DNA of 64,000 nucleotides from the NCBI GenBank assembly GCA_963210345.1, contig OY723409.1, forward strand, positions 50,814,839-50,878,838, given 5' to 3'. The stretch is from Inga oerstediana. Lineage: Eukaryota; Streptophyta; Magnoliopsida; Fabales; Fabaceae. A model generated the notes under the pieces. The model was not told where the DNA came from. It was given only the letters and a program-made list of their open reading frames with translations, and did no database searches. Below, in pieces: positions 11,453 to 21,556 of this stretch (its first letter is position 1; every line of letters begins with the position of its first letter). Both the position numbers and the translations under genes were made by a program.

Positions 11453-12374
11453 TTTAGGACTTTTTCTTTTCTTTTAAACATTTGTAAATATTTATGAGAT
11501 TTTATTTCAGAATTTTCTTATTGTGTTTTATATAATTATATTTATATTATTATATCGAATTGAAATAATTTATAAATGATTTAAATCTAAATTTAAAAAA
11601 AAATAAATTATATATATATTTGTAGCGGTTTTAACCTAAAACCGCTACAAATGTATATATTTGTAGCGGTTATTAGTACATAACCGCTACAAATATATAA
11701 TAATTTTATAAATAATTTATAAATTAAATATATATATAATTTATTTTTTTAAATATATTTTAAAAGAAAATAAATTATATATACATTTATAAATAATTTA
11801 TAAATGTATATTTGTAACGGTTTCCCTTCAGAAACCGCTACAAATTTACTTATATATTTGTAGCGGTTTCCCTTCAGAAACCGCTACAAATATATATGTT
11901 TGTAGCGGTTACACACTAATAACCGCTACAAACACTCAAATCATTTGAATTTTGAAATTTGCCGCCTTTGTGCACATTTGTAGCGGTTATCTTATGTAAA
12001 ACCGCTACAAATTAGAAAATTATTTTTATATTTAATGTCCAACGGCTTTAATGTTAGTAACGGTTTTATATAAATAACCGCTACTAATACGTTGAACATT
12101 AGTAGCGGTTATAGATATAAAACCGCTACTAATACTCAACAAGTACATTTTAAATTTCCCACCAATTAACGGCTTGAATATTAGTAGCGGTTTTATATAT
12201 ATATAACCGCTACTAAATTATAAACGTTGGAATTTCTGTAGCGGTTGGTGTAGCGGTTTAATAACCGCTACAAAATTATAAACGTTGGATTTTCAGAATA
12301 TAAGGTTCTAGGCATTCGTCATTATCTTCTCACTCATCTTCTTCTCTATACTTTCTTCTCTCTCACTTGTAGCT
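11453..12374. repeat. Internal TAGCGGTT array between TNPA and TNPD (core 11618-12275)
   Basis: About 20 further copies of the subterminal motif as inverted pairs (TTTGTAGCGGTT ... AACCGCTACAAA, and GTAGCGGTT ... AACCGCTACTAA variants) lie in the middle of the element. The last pair ends about 25 bp before the TNPD TATA-like box. Motif arrays are normally confined to the ends of CACTA elements, so an internal array is unusual. Confidence 0.85.
12299..12305 (+). promoter_or_regulatory. TATA-like box of the CACTA-2 TNPD gene
   Basis: TATAAGG, 70 bp before the ATG at 12375 and followed by a CT-rich leader (CTTCTCTCTCACTTG). It lies directly after the internal motif array. Confidence 0.5.
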
Positions 12375-15300
12375 ATGGATAAATCATGGATAAGGTTGCC
12401 GCGCAATTCTCCTGAATATTTGTACGGAATAAACAGTTTCTTAGATTTCGCATTCACTCACGCCAGCTGTAACGGCAAGATCGTCTGTCCGTGTCGGAAA
12501 TGCAAGTTCAAGAAGTGGCATGCACGAAATGTTGTGATGGAACATTTGCTTGTGAAGCCTTTCCCTGACGACTATACGTTCTGGGCAGTTCATGGTGAGA
12601 AGGCCGGCGTTAGATATGACGAGGCTCTTCCTCGAAGTTCTCAAGTAGGCGTTCAAGTAGCTGAAGATGATCCTGTGAATGATGCTGTTCGTGATGCGTT
12701 TGGATTTCAAGACGACAACTTCAACGAAGAAGTGCACGGCTCTGAGCCGGCTTTTATGGGGAATGAAGCAGCTCGGGATTTTTTCAGCTTGATGGATGAG
12801 GCAGATCGTCCTTTATATCAAGGTTGTCGCAAATATTCTAAATTATCTTTCTTGATCAAATTGTATCATATCAAGTGCTTGTGTGGTATCACGGATAAGG
12901 GAATGTCGATGTTGCTCGACTTATTACAAGATGCATTCCCCGACGCCGAGATTCCCACAACCTTCTACGAGGCCAAGAAGATCATCAACAGGTTGGGGTT
13001 GAATTATCAAAAGATTGATGCGTGCCTAAATGATTGTATGCTGTATTGGGGAGACGATTCCAGCAGGGAGACGTGCAAGAGATGTCACACATCGAGGTAC
13101 AAGACAATTCGGAAGGGGAAAAAGCAGAAGAAGAAACCTGCAAAGATTCTCAGGTATTTCCCTTTGAAACCTCGTCTACAAAGATTATTTATGTCGTCTA
13201 AAACTGCTGAGCACATGAGGTGGCATGCCGTTGATAAAAACGAAGACGGTAAATTAAGACATCCGCGGGATGCAGCTGCTTGGAAAACGTTTGACAACGA
13301 CTTTCCAGATTTTGCGACTGACCCCAGAAATGTCCGGCTTGCGTTGGCGACCGACGGTTTCAATCCTTTCGGGAATCTTAGCACAAGTTACAGCATTTGG
13401 CCGGTAGTCTTAGTTCCCTACAACTTACCCCCCTGGATGTGTATGAAACAAAGCTCTTTCATTATGTCTATGATCATTCCAGGCAAAAAGGCACCGGGCA
13501 ATGACATCGATGTGTATCTCCAACCACTTATTGCGGAATTGCTTGACCTATGGAATGTCGGCTTGGAGACGTACGACGCTCACAGCAAGACTTTGTTCAA
13601 CATGCGTGCAGCCTTGATGTGGACGATCAGTGACTTTCCTGGCCTTGGCACATTATCTGGTTGGAATGTGCACACTGGGTCGGCGTGTCCGGCTTGCAAT
13701 TTCGACTCTGACGCACTGCGCCTTCCCCACAGCCGAAAGTGGTGCTTTATGGGGCATCGGAGGTTTCTCGATGGAACGCATAAGTTCAGATTGCAACGGA
13801 ATCGCTTCAATGGGAAACCAGAGAAAAGAGGACCACCTCAGACTTTGTCCGGTACAGATATCTTACAGCAGCTTGAGCATGTTGACGTCGAGTTTGGAAA
13901 AAGCGACGATTCAGCACAAACTCGCCAAAAGACGCGCAGGACTTCGGCGCCTCAGCAGTGGAAGAAGATAAGTATCTTCTTCACGCTTCCGTATTGGAGA
14001 TCTAATTTACTTTGCCACAGTCTTGATGTAATTCACATTGAAAAGAATGTTTGCGACAATGTGCTGTATACGCTGCTTAACGAACCCGACAAGACAAAAG
14101 ATCACCTTCAAGCTAGGAAAGATTTACGCGACATGGGAGTTCGTGAAGACGCTTGGCCAGATGAGCATGACAGATTTACACCGGCAAAGTTTACCCTCAC
14201 AAAACCGAACAAGGATGTGTTCCTCGCGACGTTGAAGAAAATAAAAGTTCCTGATGGGTATTCAAGCAACATTTCTCGATGTGTTGACTTGCAAGCTCGA
14301 AAGGTTGCTGGCCTGAAGAGTCACGACTCACATGTTCTTATGCAGCAGTTACTCCCTCTGGCTATAAAGAATACACTTCCTCCCGATGTTTCCATCGTTT
14401 TGGTGGAACTTTGTTCTTTCTTTCGGAAGTTGTGTTCTAAGGTTTTGATCGTTGAGGAGCTCGATCAGCTGCAGTCGAAAATCATTCTTACGCTTTGTCA
14501 CTTGGAGATGATCTTTCCTCCGTCCTTTTTTACTGTGATGGTTCACCTCACAGTCCACCTCGTTCATGAAACAAAGCTCGCTAGACCAGTACAATATCGT
14601 TGGATGTATCCGATTGAGAGGTACTCATTTTAAATATGTGCTTTCATTTATTGTCCGTATTTAATGTTCGCTCGTCGTCCTTTTTATCATTTTATATCAA
14701 TTTTCTCTTATGTACTTCATAGGTTCCTTGGGAAATTAAAATCTTACGTGAGGAATAAGGCGTGGCCAGAAGGTTCTATAGCTGAAGGCTATATAGGGGA
14801 TGAGGTGCTATATTTTTGCTCAAGGTACTTTGATGATCTTGAGACGGCTTTCAACCGCCCGCCTCGTGTTGATGATTGTCCTGAACCTGCGCCGACATCA
14901 GGAGAATTTATCCCTCGTGTTGGTAAACCAGTTGGAGCAACTGAGAACTTCAAACTAACGGCAACTGAGAAGTTCCAAGCACATAGACATGTCTTGATTA
15001 ATTGCACTCAAGTTGAGCCTTTCATATGGTAAGAATTGTACACTCACATGTATGTTATTCGATCTATATCTTTCGTAACATTTCTCACTTTCATTTCACT
15101 AACGCCTTTCCATTATTAATTGCAGGGAATTCAGAAGTCATGTCAAGCGTCAGCTCAGGATCCGTACACAGACATCCTCGGAAGTTGATAGGAGGGTCCA
15201 CAGAGAATTCTCGGGCTGGTTTGCTCGCAGAATACTAAATGACCACAACCCACACTCACCGGATTTCAGAGCTCTCGCAATCGGCCCTCTTGATCATGCA

Positions 15301-15955
15301 AAACGGTTTACAGCATACAATGTCAAATGGTTTTAAGTTTTGCACGGTTTCACGGGATCAGGGATTGCAAACACAGAATTCGGGTGTTTATGGCACATTT
15401 GGGACAAGGAGTTATGCGAGCAGCAGTGACGCCAACATGCAGTTCGGAGGCGTCCCTTACTATGGCAAGCTTCTTGATGTGGTCGAGCTTAATTATCAAG
15501 GCCGTTTCACTGTGACGCTGTTCAAGTGTTTGTGGGCAAATACCACGACTTCTCGGGGACTGACAACTGACGACCTAGAGGGATCACATTAGTCAATTTC
15601 TCACGCCCGATTCATACTGGTATTTCTCAAGATGATGAGCCTTATATTCTAGCTTCAGAGGCACATCAGGTTTATTATGTCGAGGACGAGCGGCATAGGG
15701 ATTGGCACATGGTCGTTCATTTAAAGCCAAGAGACCTTTACGACATGGGTGAAGGCGATAACATCGCCTACGAGAGTGAGCCATTTCAGCCAGCTGATTT
15801 TGAAAACTACTTCCCTGAAGGCAATGACAATTTACCTCTACTGCGGTGAGTTTTTTTAAGTCCACGTCATTTCAATTAAATTTTTTAAATTTAATAATAC
15901 ATCAATAACAATAATTTTTCTACAAAATTTCTGTAGGGATGGCGACGATGAGTGA
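12375..15955 (+). pseudogene. tnpD-like: CACTA-2 TNPD transposase, two frameshifts
   Basis: Four exons: 12375-14620, 14723-15028, 15126-15845 and 15937-15955, about 1,096 codons. Residues 3-75 are the transposase-associated zinc-binding region (CPCRKCKFKKW). A second Cys cluster reads CKRCH near 234. The catalytic core (Transposase_21 type, roughly 250-570) has LATDGFNPFGNL with Asp327, GNDIDVYLQPL with Asp377/379, SDFPGLGTLSGW, CPAC and LDVIHIEKNVCDNVL. It is followed by DUF4218-like (LMQQLLPLAIK, PVQYRWMYPIER) and DUF4216-like (NSGVYGTF, GGVPYYGKLLDVVELNY, VYYVEDERHRDWHMVVHLK) regions. It would cut and rejoin CACTA ends. Exon 3 has one extra base near 15322-15326 (frame lost at NVK, regained at NGFKFC) and one missing base near 15575-15583 before ITLVNFSRP. 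The two cancel, and the exon phases fit only if both are counted. The first 850 codons are intact. Confidence 0.9.
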
Positions 15956-16146
15956 TCAAATTCAATTGTAAAAAATTTGTCTTTAAAAAAAATGCAAAAA
16001 ATTTGTGTTAAAATAAAATGTAAAAAAAAATTAAAATACTATTTGTAGAATTCAAGTGTAAAAAATTTTTCTTTACAAAAAATGCAAAAAATTTGTGTTA
16101 AAATAAAATGTAAAAAAAAAATTTTAAAAAAAAATTAATATAATAT

Positions 16147-16291
16147 TTGTAGCGGTTATTAAACCGCTACAAAAATATATATAACCGCTACTAAATAATA
16201 ACCGCTACATTAACCGCTACAAATAATTAAACCGCTACAAAAATATAAATAACCGCTACTAATTAGTAACCGCTACATTAACCGCTACAAA
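16147..16291. repeat. Third TAGCGGTT array
   Basis: Eight tightly packed motif copies (AACCGCTACAAA, AACCGCTACTAA and complements) just after the TNPD gene. The array ends 16 bp before a canonical TATAAATA. Confidence 0.8.
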
Positions 16292-16306
16292 TAATACGTA
16301 AATCCC

Positions 16307-16314
16307 TATAAATA
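16307..16314 (+). promoter_or_regulatory. Third TATA box, with no gene behind it
   Basis: TATAAATA preceded by a motif array and followed by a pyrimidine-rich leader (16340-16400), the same order as in front of TNPA and TNPD. The first ATG (16400) opens a frame of only six codons. Confidence 0.5.
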
Positions 16315-16798
16315 CCCTTATCACAACTCATTTCAAACACTCCCCAATTTCTTTTCACCTTACCCTTCTTTCATTTCCTCTCATTTACAACTTCTTTCGT
16401 ATGAGTAGAGGAGCTGAATAATACGATCAAATATGGTAACAAGATTTTCAATTTCTTTTAGAATACTTCTTTTCTTTCTATAAAATTTATTCTAAACATC
16501 TTTTTTTCTAGATATATCTTAACTCTATCTCATTTTTATCTATTTTTCATATACAATTACATTATATTATAAAACATAATAATTCCTTATTACCTAACTA
16601 TCGTTAATAATATTATTAATATAATTTTATACTAATCATATTCAATTACATTTTTTCTTTTTAATTTATTAATAAGTTAAACTATTAAATAATAAACTAA
16701 TTGAAATAGATAAAATAATAACAAATTAAACCATTTAATATAATATTGAAAAAAAAGAAAAAAAAATCAACGTATATTTTTAAAAAAAAATTTAAATA
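16315..16798. other. Leader-like and AT-rich sequence in CACTA-2, no gene
   Basis: CT-rich stretch, then AT-rich sequence with many stops in all frames. It may be what is left of a third transcription unit. Confidence 0.5.
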
Positions 16799-17289
16799 TT
16801 TGTAGCGGTTATTAAACCGCTACTAAATAACGCGCCTTTTTAAAGGTAAATTTAAATTTTTTGGGCAAATTTGAATTTCATGAAATTAGTAGCGGTTTTA
16901 AGAACCGCTACTAATTTCATGAAATTCAAATTTGGTAGCGGTTTCTTAACCGCTACAAATAAAAAAAGTCATTTTTAACAAATTTTCATTTTTATATATT
17001 TGTAGCGGTTTTTTAACCGCTACAAAAAAAAAATTCTTTTTAAAGCTGTAAATAAAATTTTTTATATTTGTAGCGATTATATAACCGCTACAAAGATCTC
17101 TTGATTTTGTAGCGGTTACTATTAACCGCTACAAAGTTTGTAGCAGTTATTTTTGATTGAGTAGCGGTTTTATAAAACCGCTACAAAACCGCTTGCAACG
17201 TACGATTTAGTAGCGGTTTCCCTAACCGCTACTAACCTAGTTTGTAGCGGTTAGAACCGCTATGAATACCTATTTTTAACCGCTACTAA
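16799..17289. repeat. CACTA-2 right subterminal array
   Basis: About 18 copies of GTAGCGGTT/AACCGCTAC in inverted pairs, some with short identical flanks (AATTTCATGAAATTCAAATT region, 16880-16935). This is the right-end counterpart of the array at 8735-9130. Confidence 0.85.
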
Positions 17290-17530
17290 ATCACGTTTTT
17301 TTTGTAGTGCGCTTCCATTTTCAGCCTCCAAATCATAGGCCCGGCCCTTGACGGGCTCGGGCCTAAACGGGCCGACCCGAATTCCCGGCTCTAGGAGTAA
17401 TATACAGAATATAATTCCAGTACCTATTATAAGTTGTAACAACTTTTTATTTTTGGCCGGGATAAGTTTACTTGTAACTCATCATTCTCATGTATCAAAA
17501 ATGACAGATAATTCCTTAAATATATCTTAG

Positions 17531-17640
17531 GGTTAAAATGTAAAAACACACATGTGATTATTCTTAAAGTGTACCCAACACTAAATCCTTTTTTAAGATG
17601 TAAAATTAACCAAAAGCTTTTTAAAAAAAGGGGTAAGAGT
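17531..17640. mobile_element. Relic Mutator-like terminal repeat related to the Pack-MULE
   Basis: Starts GGGTTAAAATGTAAAAACA and continues as a diverged copy of the terminal repeat at 36271-36390 (shared ACACATG, CCAACACTAAATCCTTTTTT). No opposite end is visible nearby. Confidence 0.45.
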
Positions 17641-17689
17641 CATAGTTACCGTTAAAGTAAAAAGCTTGTGTTACTTTTCGTGCATGTTT

Positions 17690-17830
17690 GGGAACACTTA
17701 TTTTTTAAATATAAGTGTTTATTACGTAAGCCGAGATAAAACTCCTCTCACATACTTACCTCGTATACCGTGAATCACGATTTACTCGTATACTGTGAAT
17801 CACGATTTATAAGTACTTATTACCTAAAAA
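17690..17830. repeat. Dispersed repeat with CGTATACCGTGAATCACG tandem pair
   Basis: A roughly 24-base unit (TCGTATACCGTGAATCACG) occurs twice in tandem (17761-17808). Its flank CTCCTCTCACATACTTACC is found again, inverted, at 63425-63470. This is probably an old MITE family; ends not determined. Confidence 0.45.
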
Positions 17831-18988
17831 TAACTATTTCAAATGAGCAGTTGGGGAGTGGAAGACCCCCCGAGGAACTTGCATTGAATCCCCAAATCTC
17901 CATTGATAATGATTCAGACGAAGACGAATGAGAAGAGCACGGAGAAGGGAGAAATTGGGAGGAACCTGTATGGCGACGTCTTTAACTTCGACGACTGGGA
18001 GAAAATTTTATGAAAACAAAAATCCAACTTAATTCTTAAATTCTTACTTCTCCAGAAATTCTGTGATTCTTCAGAGTATGGACAAATGTACTTGTCATCA
18101 GCACTGAGAATTTGGGCCCCAACTCCCGTAAATCTCGGTCCATATTGTGCTACTTCCAGTGGCGTCAATTCTTAGTAAATACAAGACTTTCTACAGAATA
18201 CATCAAGCAAAAGGACTGCCTCCATTCCGAAATCGAAATGGTAACTAACCCAGAAAACAAGAAACAAAGGAATCAATACACAGCAAGCTAACCACCAAAC
18301 TCAATCTGATTAACATGTGGCATACCCACTATGTGTAGTTTGAAGCTCTCGAGTGGGAGGTGTAGGCATGCAAGTAGGTCTAGCAGAACCCAAGGCTTCG
18401 TCCTCAACTCCCTTTTCAATCATCGAGGACCCAACTCGATTCCTGAACCGATACTGAATTATAAGCAACAAAACGCGAAATAGATCGAAAGCCAAGCTTC
18501 AGAGCACCCCGGTGAAGCCAGTTGCAGTAAGATTGACTGTAGAAAAACTGAAATTTTTGGAGAGAAATAAGGAGGGTCGCACCGAGAGCACAACTTCGAT
18601 TCCATCGAACTCTACCACTGAAAGAGACCCTTGAGACAAGCGATTAATTAAGATTCAAGACACAATATATTTCTTCAACTCAACCCGTTCATCCACCTCC
18701 GCTTCACTCTCGTGTTCCTTCGTGTTTCGTCCCTCGATTTCTCTCTGTCTTCGTTGTTATTGAAGTGTTCGATTCTCACTTTTTGATTCAAGTAAACCCC
18801 AGAAAATATCTGTTTTAACCCATCTTTTTTATTTTCTCCAAGTGTTATTTATTAGTCAACACTTAATTATTCCACGCACGTAGCTACTTAATATTCCATG
18901 TCACCATCTATTTCATGATTTTTGGTCAAAAAATTATATTTCACAGTCAACGTTTTGCTTCTAACGCCGGCCACCTGTGACTCTTACC
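17831..18988. other. Unrecognised low-copy-looking segment
   Basis: Read on the minus strand, 18760 to 17860 has balanced base composition and several short open frames (18310-18495, 61 codons; 17914-18168, 84 codons), which suggests a decayed exon-bearing gene or transcript. I recognise no domain, and no start, splice and stop set fits, so I do not call a gene. Confidence 0.35.
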
Positions 18989-19465
18989 TATTATTGTCAA
19001 ACTCGCGAGTTGACCCTCCGAGTTTATCGTTTATACGTTTCTAATTTATAAAATCGAGTCGAGTCATTGATAAACTCGTGACCGTTGTAAACTCGGTTAA
19101 ATTTACGAGTTTATATACCGAGTTTATCATTTTTATATTTCTAACTTACAAAACTGTGTTAATGCACCATTAAACTCGTATTAATTTTTTCAATTTTATT
19201 ATACTCAACGGCATTATATATGAATTTTATAGAAATTTATTTATTAAATACGATAAATTATGAATGTTGATAAATTTAATTTCAATTATTTGGATTTAAA
19301 ATATATTTAAATCAAATTTTTGTCAACTTTTTATATTTTAATTATTTACTAATAATATCTATTTAATGATAAAACTAAACTCTTACGAGTTTACGATTCA
19401 AATTCATGATACGAATTTACATCACTATCACGAATTTACTTAAACTCGCAAGTTTGACAACCTTA
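18989..19465. mobile_element. hAT-like MITE (family TTGTCAAACTYGCGAGTT, copy 1)
   Basis: Left end TATTATTGTCAAACTCGCG and the reverse of the right end TAAGGTTGTCAAACTTGCG form the terminal repeat. An 8-bp duplication CTCTTACC flanks it (18981-18988, 19466-19473); a ninth base also matches, so a Mutator-type 9-bp duplication cannot be excluded. Internal ACTCG/CGAGT repeats occur near both ends. A second copy spans 56857-60573. Confidence 0.75.
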
Positions 19466-19473
19466 CTCTTACC

Positions 19474-19710
19474 CTTATAATTACCACGGTTGGAATGGTA
19501 TGTAAAAGCCTGAAACAATAATGAAATGGAGGGAGTAATAAAAAAAAGTCAAAAATAGTCAAGATGTTAGTTCAAATACAGTGTCGTATTGGAGATAACC
19601 TTAATCAAAATTAGCCAATAAAAGTAATGTTAGTTCGGATATGCCAGCCCGACGGACGGAGCCAGAATGTGATTTTGTGGGGACTTTTTAAATTTAAACT
19701 GTATTTAACA
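19474..19710. other. No gene recognised
   Basis: AT-rich spacer. It includes a Stowaway-like fragment ending GGAGGGAGTA near 19528-19536, but no second end. Confidence 0.4.
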
Positions 19711-19714
19711 GAGT

Positions 19715-19968
19715 TCTCTAACCTGGACCGGACCGGAAACCGGCCACCCGGCCAATAAACCGGTCCCATCTGGTGACCCGGTCCCGGTCAGGTTTTTGAT
19801 TTTTTTTTTAAAATCGTTTTTTTATATTTTTCTTTTATAATTTCATACTATAAATCTAAAATTTTCCATCTCTCACCGGTTTAGCTTCAACTTGACTCCG
19901 GTCTGACTCATTGACCCTTGACCCAGTACCCCGACCAGTTCACTGACCGCTCTGGGTTTAATTACCTT
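19715..19968. mobile_element. ACCGG-rich DNA element, copy 1
   Basis: Dense ACCGG/CCGGT repeats (GGACCGGACCGGAAACCGG, 19725-19743) on the left, and TGACCCTTGACCCAGTACCCCG then TTTAATTACCTTA on the right. The right half aligns with 63780-63912. Exact ends and duplication were not resolved. Confidence 0.45.
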
Positions 19969-20173
19969 AGTGTTTAATATATGGATTGGCTTCTTCATAT
20001 TCAGCATTAGAATAAAATGGGCCTGCAATTTTGTAGGGCTTAACTAACATGGGCTTTCGGCTTTAATTAACAATAAGGTAATTAGGTAAACTCCATTAGC
20101 AAAATACTTAATTATTAATTAATAGGTCCCCTAAATCTGAGTTATTAATAATAGGTCCTCTGAGGATTGTGTG

Positions 20174-20209
20174 CAAAAAAAAAAAAAACACACACACACA
20201 CACACACAC
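20174..20209. repeat. Poly(A) plus (CA)n microsatellite
   Basis: A14 followed by about eleven CA units. Confidence 0.8.
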
Positions 20210-20484
20210 GAAATAAATTATAAAGTTGTGAAAAAAATTTTGAACAAGTGATCTTCTAATACTTTTGAGTCAAATTGAGAAATCTACCCCTTATCTTTTG
20301 TATTTTTTTTCCTGTAAGTTTTTATTTAATATTTTATTAGTAAGGATTTCACATTATTTCAACACATTTTCTTTGTGTTTTTATGCGCTCTTTATTACAC
20401 TTACACTTAATATTATTGTGAACATTCAAAAATAGAAAAAATGTGCATGGTGTTTTTTGGTTGCACATTATTATTGCTTGATTA

Positions 20485-20513
20485 TGCGCATATATATATA
20501 TATATATATATAT
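20485..20513. repeat. (AT)n microsatellite
   Basis: About fourteen AT units. Surrounding sequence (20210-21182) holds no gene I can support. Confidence 0.75.
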
Positions 20514-21186
20514 GGTTTTCATAAATCTCTTGCTAGGCATGTGTTGGTAGGAAAATTGAATGTTTCAAACAACTTGGGAGAGCTTTGAAAGCATATAAGG
20601 ATCAAAATTGATTTAGAAGAACATTACAAAAATCACAAATTAAATGAACAAATTGAGGCTAAATCATGGATAGAATATATCATTTGAAGTAGAAGAACTC
20701 ATTTTCAAAAGGTAAAATGAGCGGCAACACACTATATCTAGGCTATAGCCATATTCAAGTTAAAGGCAAAATGAGATGCAGCGCAATCCGGGTTGCAACC
20801 AAATTCAAGTTAAGGGCAAACTTGGCCACAAATCAAAACAATTCTGCCATCCTGCAGTCACCAACAACAAAACACATAGCACCTGGTCTTCTAACTTCAA
20901 TCAGCTGATCTTTCTTTGATCTTTACTACTACAAGCTTTCTTTGGTTCTTTAAGAGTTTTACAACTTATCTCTATCCTCCTACAAAAGAGAGAGGATTTA
21001 TAAGATCTCAATTTCCTTAAATGAAGAACAAGAATCAAAACTAAGATAAGAATTTTCTTTGGTTTTACTTTACAAATGACTGTGCACATTTTCTCTTGCA
21101 TGAACCTTTATATTCATAATTTAAATTTAAAAATAATTTTAAAGAGAGGAAAATATGTCAGAATATTATCAATTTTTTAGAGTTAA

Positions 21187-21552
21187 GCTGGGGTGTCAAC
21201 AGCCCCCTCTCAACTATGCCCCCAACTGCGCCTCAATTTTGGGGCACCTACCAAATTTTTTTCTTGTTTCTTTTTACATTTATATTCTAGATAAAATAGG
21301 TGACATTTTGATATCTTGTGAGTAAAAAATAGAGCTATTTTTAATTTTTTATGATTTTTCAAAAAAATGGTGCAATTTTCTTTTTCACTTAGAACACTAA
21401 ATCTTTGAAAAATCATAAAAAATTGAAATTAATTCCAATTTTTGCTCATAAGATATCAAAAAGTCACTCATAATGATAAAAGAAACAAGAAAAAAAATAT
21501 CTGGGAAGTGCCTTGAAATTGGGGTGTAGCTAGGGGCACAGCTGACCCCCTA
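21187..21552. mobile_element. Foldback MITE (366 bp)
   Basis: The two halves are complementary along about 170 bp each (GGGGTGTCAACAGCCCCCT on the left, the reverse of AGGGGCACAGCTGACCCCCT on the right), so the element folds into one long imperfect hairpin. TTAA lies at both borders (21183-21186, 21553-21556), consistent with a PIF/Harbinger-like element with a TTA/TAA-type duplication. Outside the element the flanks read on continuously. Confidence 0.7.
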
Positions 21553-21556
21553 TTAA

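Larger units (their letters stand above)
8714..17309 (+). mobile_element. CACTA transposon (CACTA-2) with TNPA and TNPD genes
   Basis: Begins CACTACAAAAAAAAAGG (8714) and ends TTTTTTTTGTAGTG (17309), with a 3-bp duplication CGC at 8711-8713 and 17310-17312. It is 8,596 bp long. It carries a TNPA-like gene (9392-11452) and a TNPD transposase gene (12375-15955) in the same direction, and four arrays of a GTAGCGGTT / AACCGCTAC motif. Each gene has only a few point lesions, so inactivation looks recent compared with CACTA-1. It sits inside hAT-1. Confidence 0.95.
8112..17393. mobile_element. hAT element (hAT-1) split by a CACTA element
   Basis: Left end TAGTGCTGGGAAAACGGG (8112) and the reverse of the right end, TAGAGCCGGGAATTCGGG, form an imperfect terminal inverted repeat. 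A perfect 8-bp duplication GGAGTAAT flanks it (8104-8111 and 17394-17401), as expected for hAT. Subterminal zones are packed with GGGCCGGCCCG-type repeats (8128-8250, 8660-8713, 17338-17380). Removing the inner CACTA and its 3-bp duplication leaves about 680 bp with no transposase gene, so hAT-1 was a small non-autonomous element that later received the CACTA. Confidence 0.93.

Noticed and set aside
8735..17289. Regularly repeated GTAGCGGTT motifs resembling a CRISPR-like array
   Set aside because: Copies alternate in orientation, spacers vary in length, and they sit inside a plant CACTA element; they are subterminal transposon motifs.
17860..18760. Possible minus-strand gene with frames of 61 and 84 codons
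   Set aside because: Composition hints at old coding or transcribed DNA, but no start, splice and stop set fits and no family is recognised.
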